Assembly (NCBI RefSeq): GCF_000003195.3
Contig: NC_012871.2
Span: 14,578,293 to 14,642,292 of the forward strand
Origin: Sorghum bicolor
Taxonomy: Eukaryota; Streptophyta; Magnoliopsida; Poales; Poaceae
DNA: 64,000 bases
Reading direction: 5' to 3'
Part shown: positions 56,901-64,000 of the stretch, one piece after another
How the letters are laid out: each line of letters starts with the position of its first letter
Numbering within the stretch: position 1 is the stretch's first letter
Notes under the pieces: model-generated
The model's database searches: none
Told to the model about the DNA's origin: nothing
What the model saw: only the letters and a program-made list of their open reading frames with translations
Program-made: the position numbers and the translations under genes

Positions 56901-59900
56901 CATGGTGTCCTTTTCAAACACAGTAATAATCTTCATATGTTGAAGTGGAAAACATTTATTACTAGAGATGGATTTTTTTTTTCCTTATGTAACTTGGAAA
57001 GAACTATGTTCCTTTTCATGGACCATCTGAAGTTAATCAAACCTTTTGTCATGTGCTTTTTTTTTTCCTTATGTAACTTGGAAAGAACTATGTTCCTTTT
57101 CATGGACCATCTGAAGTTAATCAAACCTTTTGTCATGTGCTTTACATATTTGTCACATGGATCATTTTGAGACATAAGAACACTTTGACAATATTTTATA
57201 CTGAACTAGTGTTGTTTGGTTATTATTTACTTCCACAGGTTGTCAGAACATTTAGGGAGAAAGGCATTCCTTGCGATGTTGTCTGGATGGATATTGACTA
57301 TATGAATGGTTTTAGGTGCTTCACGTTTGATAGTGTAAGTACTGGATCTGTTGTGTTTGCTACATAGGAGCACTTTAACCTATGATTTGTGTTTCTCTTC
57401 TCATGTTTAGAACTTTATATTTATATTGCTTCGGAATGTTTACTAGAGCCTCCAGTAATTTTTTCCTATCATGGTGTTCTTTTGAATGCAAACAATTTAC
57501 TATGATAATTGATTTTATTGAATCCTGTCTGAGCACTTTGCTATTGATGTGCTACAGAACCGATTCCCTGATCCAAAATCAATGGTGGACGATCTCCATT
57601 CCATTGGTTGCAAAGCAATCTGGATGCTTGACCCAGGGATCAAGAAGGAGGAGGGCTACTTTGCCTATGATAGTGGTTCAAAAAGCGATGTTTGGATTCA
57701 AAGGGCAGATGGCAGCCCGTTCGTTGGTATGTATCACTGACTTGAATAAGATTCATCGTCATTTTCTTAAACGTTAGGAGGATATGCCTCATATAGTCTA
57801 CATTCAGGGGAGGTGTGGCCTGGTGATTGTGTTTTCCCTGATTATACATCTGGAAAAACACGAGCTTGGTGGGCTAGTTTGGTAAAGGACTTCATCTCTA
57901 ATGGTGTTGATGGCATATGGAATGATATGAATGAACCTGCTGTTTTCAAAGTACGCGATCTATCCTGACACATAATTAATATTGCATTGTTCAATTTTTC
58001 CTATGTAACTGAATGTGCTGGTCTCAACTTGTAGACTACCACGAAGACAATGCCTGAAAGCAATATCCATAGGGGAGATGCTGATATTGGTGGTGTTCAA
58101 AATCATTCATACTATCACAATGTATGTTTTTGTTCCATGAAAGTTTCATATATTTTAGTGTCTAGTTTTTTCTCTCGCATGCAGCATATTTTAGTGTATA
58201 ATTTTCAGGTCTACGGAATGCTAATGGCAAGATCTACTTATAAAGGAATGAAAATGGGCAATGCAGCTAAACGGCCATTTGTTCTTACACGAGCTGGTTT
58301 TATAGGAAGCCAGCGTTATGCTGCAACGTGGACCGGTGATAATCTTTCAAATTGGGAGCATCTGCACATGAGTCTACCAATGGTTCTTCAGTTGGTAATT
58401 GAAACTATTGTTCTAATATCCAAAGTTGTTCCTTGAAACTTTTGGAGTGTCTAGTCTTTCCTACTTCTGAAAATATGTTCCCTGTGGCCCCTAAAAGGAA
58501 AAATTTCTAGCTCTTTGGTCGTTGGTGCAAATGCTTATTCATGACTTCTTTTTGTGACTGTTATTTTAGAATTTAATTTATTGTGATATTCTATTTCACT
58601 GTATGTAGTATGTACAGTCTCGTGATGTGAAGGCAACTAAGTCTGCCAGTACACAAAAGTGCTAGGGTTAAGAACCATGGTCCTCTGTATTAGTTAAATT
58701 TGGTTGATTGGTTCCTTAATTAGTTGTGCTCGTCACATTTGTACCGTTCTTCCGGAAAGTTTTAAGGAGGCTGTTCTTGAGATGTTGATGTTTATAAACT
58801 GAAATTATTAGTAGCCAAATTTTATTTTTACAGTGGTTCATCTGACAAGATGTGAGATTTAAGCATGCACTTTCACGCGGCAAATGATTTAACAATATGT
58901 GCTATGTGATCAGGGTCTCAGTGGTCAACCATTGTCAGGTCCTGATATTGGTGGTTTTGCTGGAAATGCTACTCCAAAACTTTTTGGAAGGTGGATGGGT
59001 GTGGGCACATTGTTTCCATTTTCACGTGGCCATACAGAAACTGGAAGCATTGACCACGAGCCATGGTCCTTTGGTGAAGAGGTACTACATCATGCTACCC
59101 AGACTGCCATTCAAACATGTGTACTCAAGAACACAGGAAATTTTTGTTAAGCTTATGCATGTTTCTGCTTCACTGCATTTCATTTATGCATGCAATACAT
59201 GGTTGATGGTTCAATTTCAGTTTCTTTATTATGCTCCTTTTGTGCAGTATACTTGCCACGTTTCTATAGGTTAGCTTGTTCTTGAGGTTGCCATACATCT
59301 GTTGAGCATTTCCTCCATTTTTATGCTGGTTGTTAACTCTTTATGCTGTACATCATGATTTAACCTGCACTCTTTCTGTTCTGGTAAAAGTGTTAAGGTT
59401 CCAAGGGGTTATTGCTGTGCTAGAGATTTCTGCTGCTGTGTAGGCTAGATATGTTCATAGGTAGCTTGACCTTATGAGCTTAGCCTTATTTCTTGTCATC
59501 TTGTGTTCTTCTAATGCTGTACACTCGGATTTAACTTATGAGATACAATTTTGTAGTTAAGATGTACCCTGCCGTGGCAGCAAGTCTGCTCTGTTCTTTT
59601 TATTTTTTATAATTTTCTTTACTTTCCATGGTTGAGTGTTTGTAGCCATGTTCCTTTATGAAAAGAATAACCAGTTTTCATCTAGCCACTGTACATGACT
59701 TTAATCATATTAATTTTAACCAAACATTGATTTTAATTAATTGATGGTCAAACTTTGAGTAGTTCGATGAAATGGGTCTTAGGATGTCAAAGAAATAGAC
59801 AAATGATCAATGTTGAGGCAATTTAGTTTATCCAGCAAGAAATATAGCATATGTAAATATTTTGTTAATATAAACTTAGGTTAAAGCATATAAGCTCCAT

Positions 59901-61687
59901 TCTGCGTGTTATCTGCCCTCTAACCATGTTATTTTTGTTACTTAATTTCCTCCACTTCATTTTTTCTCAAAATATCTATGTTTTCCCACGATGACACTGT
60001 TTTTATCTTGTAATTCTTATGAACTGGTGCTTATAGCTGATTATTTTGGATACAACTGCTTGTATATACTAACAAGCAGAACTTAACCCTGAAATATTGT
60101 CTGCCTCACTCATATCTGGTTCCCGTATGAGTGAGGATCCTGTTGGGGACCCCCCTATTTTTCATCTCTATAATACAAAGAATTCAGCTCTCCTGCGTTT
60201 TCAAAAAAGAAGTCCAAAATATTGCGATAGCAGGTCTTTGTTTGGTAATTTGGTTGAGTTAGGTAATATTCTTGGGAATCGAAGTCCATTTCTGGCCATG
60301 CCATTCAGGGCATGTTCGGTTCTTTGGGAACGGAGGCCTGGAACTAATCCAGCCAGGATTGACTGTCCAATTTGTATAAGCTCCCTAGCCGGAATAGTTC
60401 CTGCCTCTGTTCCAGGCCAAACGAACGGGCCCTAGTATTTCCCCCCCTTCAATATGCAGGAGAGCTGCGTATTATTTCATTAAAGAAGAAAAATAACCAA
60501 GTACAAAACCTACTCCACACCACACCCTCAACCAATTAAAATGAGTTAGCCACCAACTAATAAAATACAATGACTCAACATTAACAAAATTGGAACCTAG
60601 ACAAAGGCTGAGACCAACTCGAAGAGCCACTTTGCAGCAGCAGCACACCTTCCTCTATGACAGCCCTTACAACTCTATTTACATCAGGGTGAACTGACTT
60701 GAAAACGCTATTGTTATGATGCTTCCAAATGGCTGTTTAGTACTCCCTCCATACTCAAATTAGTTGACGTTTAGGACATAATTGTGCTTACCAAGGAGTC
60801 GGTATTTTTCCCTGTCTACCCCTATTAAATAGGTACCAGGTGCATTCCCTATGAGAAAACTACTCAGCTCAAACGGTTAGTGCAATGAGGCAGTAGGGTG
60901 TCGGGCAGGGCAGTGTTCGACTCCTGGTGGCCACAATTTTTTGCTGGGGTTTTGGTTTTGCATGGTATTGTTTGCCTGCATGTGTTCGGCTGGGCATGGT
61001 GCGGGCTGAGCCGCATGCACTCATGGACGCTTGGACTGCTTCAACGCGAGCGTTGATTGGGTGGATTGGGCGGCGACCAAGCCAACCGGGCGACAGGCGA
61101 GCGCAACAGGCAAGGGCAATTGCGTCCTAAATATAGCATGCAGGCGGCGACGACAACTTTTGTAAAATTAGAGCTTGAGCCTAGGACGTCAGCTAATCTG
61201 AGTATGGAGGGAGTATTGATCATTTCTTGATTGAAAATGACTAATTGGAGAACTTTTATCTTTCAGTGTGAGGAAGTCTGTCGCCTTGCGCTACTAAGAC
61301 GGTACCGGCTACTGCCACATATCTACACTCTTTTTTACCACTCACATACAAAGGGTGTTCCAGTTGCTGCTCCAGTTTTCTTTGCTGGTAATTAATTCTC
61401 TCACTGTATCACCCAGTTTTAAGTAGGCTCAGATGCTGGTAGTTTGTATGAAGAACACAGATGTGTGGCAAGTTGCTGCCTCCTTTCTTTTATGATCCAA
61501 ACTTTGTATAAGATATTTACAGGCTTAGAGGAGACTGTCTGGTGGGTTGTATAATAGATGATATTCTCCAGTTGCAGTTTGTTAACAGATAATTATCGCA
61601 TTCCTAAATTCTTTTAGATCCACAAGACCCTGAACTGAGGAAAGTTGAGACTTCCTTTCTCCTCGGACCACTGTTAGTCTGTGCAAG
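47990..61687 (+). CDS. HGL1: Heteroglycan glucosidase 1-like GH31 alpha-glucosidase, exons 1-13, 3' end outside window
   Basis: Exons: 47990-48208, 49236-49304, 49780-49917, 50015-50132, 50538-50620, 57239-57334, 57558-57726, 57808-57950, 58035-58121, 58209-58394, 58914-59081, 61267-61387, 61618-61687. Phases agree at every junction, all introns are GT-AG, and about 555 residues are open. The start [18 protein letters not shown] resembles the known plant protein (Arabidopsis At3g23640, as I recall), which has no signal peptide and is expected in the cytosol, acting on alpha-glucans or heteroglycans. Landmarks: GTSFYGTGE (exon 2), WMDIDYM (exon 6), nucleophile Asp337 in GIWNDMNEP (exon 8), acid/base Asp418 in WTGDN (exon 10), GPDIGGF (exon 11). 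The family is about 1050 residues, so roughly half is outside. Intron 5 holds a Copia; another Copia lies after exon 13. Confidence 0.93.
51183..51297 (+). repeat. 5' LTR of the intron 5 Copia
   Basis: 115 bp, TGTTAGAGTATATGAG to GACATTCTAACA, followed by the initiator-Met tRNA type primer site TGGTATCAG at 51298. Confidence 0.9.
51680..52940 (+). pseudogene. Gag of the intron 5 Copia
   Basis: The frame of 51687 holds an Ala/Gly-rich N-terminus with two near-identical repeats of AAGLGMPLD. After stops at 52108 and 52224 comes the UBN2-like core ([42 protein letters not shown]). A stop at 52602-52604 follows where family members normally have Glu or Gln, then [16 protein letters not shown] to about 52940. 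Downstream of that the frame dissolves near a G-run (52938-52950). Non-functional. Confidence 0.75.
53062..56550 (+). pseudogene. Pol of the intron 5 Copia, multiply frameshifted
   Basis: Protease motif [11 protein letters not shown] at about 53290. Integrase zinc region WHRRLGHPG near 53710 and core with D-D-Y-S near 53950, frameshifted near 53925. Reverse transcriptase starts at about 55090 ([30 protein letters not shown]), with a TAG at 55435 in place of the expected Gln, and Y-V-D-D at about 55693. RNase H lies at about 55930-56470 ([18 protein letters not shown]), with TAG at 56469 and a final segment to 56552. At least four frame changes and several stops prevent a functional product. 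Confidence 0.85.
56653..56760 (+). repeat. 3' LTR of the intron 5 Copia
   Basis: 108 bp. It lacks one 8-bp copy of GGCCCATG relative to the 5' LTR and is followed by TAATG. Confidence 0.9.
56973..57140 (+). repeat. 84-bp tandem duplication in HGL1 intron 5
   Basis: A T-run followed by CCTTATGTAACTTGGAAAG...GTCATGTGC occurs twice in a row with essentially no difference, so it is recent. It lies about 100 bp upstream of the exon 6 acceptor. Confidence 0.88.
57808..57950 (+). CDS. HGL1: HGL1 exon 8, catalytic nucleophile exon
   Basis: Acceptor CATTCAG|GGG and donor TTCAAA|GTACGC. It encodes the GH31 signature W-x-D-M-N-E, the Asp being residue 337 of the visible protein. Confidence 0.93.
58209..58394 (+). 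CDS. HGL1: HGL1 exon 10, acid/base exon
   Basis: 62 codons covering [17 protein letters not shown] and WTGDN. The Asp of WTGDN (residue 418) is the expected general acid/base in family 31. Confidence 0.92.
60307..60434. mobile_element. hAT-type MITE in HGL1 intron 11
   Basis: The left end GGGCATGTTCGGTTCTTTGG pairs with the right end CCAAACGAACGGGCCC. The internal GGAATAGTTCCTG word is shared with 44036-44167. Confidence 0.7.
60743..61213. mobile_element. Stowaway-like element with internal tRNA-like boxes in HGL1 intron 11, TSD TA
   Basis: 471 bp with about 30-bp inverted ends CTCCCTCCATACTCAAATTA / TAATCTGAGTATGGAGGGAG, flanked by TA. Inside, CTCAAACGGTTAGTGC (A-box-like, about 60867-60883) and GTGTTCGACTCCTGG (B-box-like, about 60913-60927) are about 45 bp apart, as in tRNA genes, though the rest does not fold as a tRNA. 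Confidence 0.75.
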
Positions 61688-61787
61688 GTATTATCTTCAC
61701 AACAATGATTTGACATTAGTTCTCCCTTTTACAGTTTACCTTTTCTCTTTAGTGTTGGCATGAACAAATTGCAAATCTGAATCTGAA

Positions 61788-62081
61788 CTGTCGGAGGGCA
61801 GCTTGGCCAAAGGGCCGCTTAGATTGAATTGAAATGCAACAAGTTCTCACGCCGATACAAGGGATGGGGGCTGCTGCATATAAAGCCTAGAGGGCAGATA
61901 GCACCCCAACATACCCTGACAACCTCTAACTGCCTAAAGCAAAACTGTCTAACAGCTAACAGCAACTTGGTTCTCAAGGCACCATGTTCAGCTTGGCCGC
62001 CAAGGAACCTATTAGGCAAAGTAAGACTCAATTACAGTAAAGTAAATGGTAACTAGGCTAACACTAGGCTAACCCCTGTCA
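61788..62081 (-). repeat. Probable 3' LTR of the minus-strand Copia downstream of exon 13
   Basis: On the minus strand the purine run AAGGGGGAGAAT is followed by TGACAGGGGTTAGCC at 62081, a likely LTR start. The other end, near 61788 (TGTCGGAGGGC), is less certain. No second LTR is in the window, so the duplication cannot be checked. Confidence 0.5.
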
Positions 62082-64000
62082 ATTCTCCCCCTTAGCCTTG
62101 TGTGCCTTGGGGTTGATCTGCCTCAAGCCAATTCTTCCCCTCATCTCCTGGAATTTTGCCTTGCCTAGAGACTTGGTCAGAATGTCAGCGAGCTGATTAG
62201 TAGTGGACACATGCTCAGCCTTGATGGTTCCATCTTCCAAGAAGCTTCTGAGGAAATGATATTTGATCCTGATGTGCTTGCTCTTCTCATGGAAGACTGG
62301 ATTCTTGGCTAGAGCAAGTGCAGACTTGTTGTCCATCTTTAGTTCAACCACCTCGACATTTCTGCCAAGGAGCTCAGCTAGCAGCCATGACAGCACAGAG
62401 CTTGAGTAGCAACAGTGGAGGCGGCAATGTACTCAGCTTCATAGCTAGAGAGCGCCACCACCTTTTGCTTGATGGAGTGCCAGCTGACCAAGCAGTTGCC
62501 GAGGAAGAAGAGTGACCCACTCGTGCTCTTGCTCGTGTCAACGTCGCTGGCGAGATCACTTTTGGTGTAGCCGATGAAGCGGGCACTTCCTGGAGCCTTG
62601 GTAATAGTGGAGGCTGTAGTCCAGCGTGCCGGCGAGGTAGCGCAGGATCCGCTTGACCACCCCTTGATGCTCGAAGGTTGGTCGCTCCATGAACCGGCTC
62701 ACATAGCCGACGGCGTAGGCCAGGTCAGGGTGCGTGTGCAAGGTAGCGCAGGCTCCCGATGAGACGCCGGTAGTGAGTGGGGTCGACCGGAGCAGCCGTG
62801 CTGTTCTTCCTGAGTCGAAGACGCTCCTCCATGGGAGTGTTGGCAGGATTGCAGCCATCCATGCCCCGCAGCTCGAGGATCCTCTTGGCGTAGTGGGCTT
62901 GCTGCAGAGTGATCCCGGTGGCATCCTGGTGCACCTCGACACCGAGGTAGAAGCTGAGTGCGCCGAGGTCACTCATGTCGAAGGTCTGCTTCATTTGAGC
63001 CTTGAACGCCTCCACTTCATCTTCCCTGGCGCGGGTGATTATCAAATCGTCGACGTAGACGCCGACAAGCAGGACAGTGCGTGCTCTGCTGGAAGCCCAT
63101 AGCCTTCAGGGTGTTGTCCAGCTTTGCGTTCCACTCGCGCGGGGCTTGCCGCAAACTGTAGAGAGCCTTGCGCAGCCTGTAGACTTTCCCTTCTCCGGTG
63201 ACGGCGTAGCCCGGCGGCTGCTGCACGTACGCCTCCTTGAGGTCGCCATTGAGAAATGCGGACTTGACGTCCATGTGGTGGACGCGCCACCCTTCTTGAG
63301 CCGCCAGCGCGAGGACCCGGACAGACTCCATGCGCGCCACCGGTGCGAACGCGTCATCATAGTCGATCCCCTCTTGCTCGACAAAGCCACGAGCCATGAG
63401 CCTGTCCTTGTGTTTGATCACCACACCTAGCTCGTTCTTCTTGAGCTTGAACACCCACTTCAGGGAAATGGGGCGGTAACCAGCAGGGAGACTGACCAGC
63501 TCCCAGGTGCGGTTTTGCTCCACCGACGCGAGCTCTTGCTCCATTGCAGCGCGCCAGGCAGGGTCATCCTTGGCCTGAGCATAGCTGGCCGGTTCTCCGG
63601 CATGCGTCAGGTGAACCTCGGCGAAGAGGCATGGAGGTGGCTCCGGCGTGGGCGTAGACCCGATGATGTTGCCAACGGTGCGGTACCACAATGGCTCGTC
63701 GTCGTGGAACGCGTCGAGGCAGTCTTCATCATCATCAAGCGGAGTGGCGATGTAGGGGAAGCAGAGTCAGTGGGTCAAGTGATGATGGTGCAGGCAGAGT
63801 CGTGGATGGCAGCACATGTGGAGCTAAGGACGGCTCCGGAGCAGGTGATGGTGATGCAGTGCTGCTCATCGACGGTGAGACGCTTTGCGCTCCTTCTTCA
63901 CCTTCTGCCGTCCAGTACTCGACGTGAAGTCGCTTCTTGCTGCCGTTGAGCTCCCTGCAGCCGTGGATGACAAATCCTAGCTGCGACCTTCATCAAACAC
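62079..64000 (-). pseudogene. Copia pol on the minus strand (reverse transcriptase and RNase H), running off the right edge
   Basis: Read from high to low coordinates. An acidic linker, then the reverse transcriptase start (WRAAMEQELASVEQNRTWELV, about 63540), KWVFKLKKNELG, and [23 protein letters not shown] near 63230. A frame break comes near 63080, then YVDDLIITRA with the catalytic Y-V-D-D near 63053-63064 and DLGALSFYLGVEVHQD. Another break near 62735 precedes the RNase H region (DNKSALALAKNP, HIRIKYHFLR, TTNQLADILTKSL), which ends at 62079. Integrase and gag would lie beyond 64000. It sits after HGL1 exon 13 in opposite orientation, presumably within intron 13. Confidence 0.85.

Noticed and set aside
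60857..60930. A real tRNA gene in HGL1 intron 11
   Set aside because: A-box and B-box-like words are present, but acceptor and anticodon stems do not form, and the segment is inside a TIR element.

Overview
This window looks like nuclear DNA from a grass, most likely an Andropogoneae species such as sorghum or a relative. The evidence is one intron-containing plant gene, grass-type SIRE/Maximus Copia and Tat Gypsy retrotransposons, a CACTA transposon, and many copies of the GGCCTTGTTTAG MITE family. There is no sign of bacterial or organellar DNA.

Layout. (a) 1-11295: remains of a Gypsy element on the minus strand running off the left edge, a minus-strand solo LTR (2054-4061), a decayed hAT transposon, and inside the hAT a complete but pol-less LTR retrotransposon (5416-10514, TSD CGACC) carrying an antisense gene. 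(b) 11296-41217: a CACTA transposon (TSD CTA) that was the target for successive insertions. Inside it is an LTR (11871-40611), inside that a SIRE-type Copia element (12763-40225, TSD GGCAG), and inside the Copia both a solo LTR (15235-17170, TSD GCTTG) that splits a gag zinc knuckle and a 12.4-kb Tat-type Gypsy element (24222-36621, TSD CCACT). (c) 41218-47989: MITE-rich, gene-poor DNA with one coding-like relic. (d) 47990-61687 and onward: the only host gene, a family 31 glycoside hydrolase of the heteroglycan glucosidase 1 (HGL1) type. Thirteen exons are visible; the C-terminal half lies beyond the window. Intron 5 holds a short-LTR Copia (51183-56760, TSD TAATG). A second Copia, on the minus strand, lies downstream of exon 13 and runs off the right edge.

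How the parts fit. The host gene keeps intact reading frames, splice sites and catalytic residues in every visible exon despite the intron insertions. The retrotransposon polyproteins are mostly broken by stops and frameshifts. The notable exceptions are the 1077-codon pol frame of the Tat element and its antisense six-exon gene, which encodes a plant mobile domain protein of about 952 residues with its own TATA box. That same element is saturated on both strands with the hexamer GCCGAT/ATCGGC. An antisense-encoded protein together with a dense element-specific motif is the best candidate here for an undescribed self-recognition or anti-silencing system. Three elements in the window carry extra genes besides gag-pol: antisense PF04195-like, antisense plant mobile domain, and a sense 3' ORF with its own LTR-like promoter.
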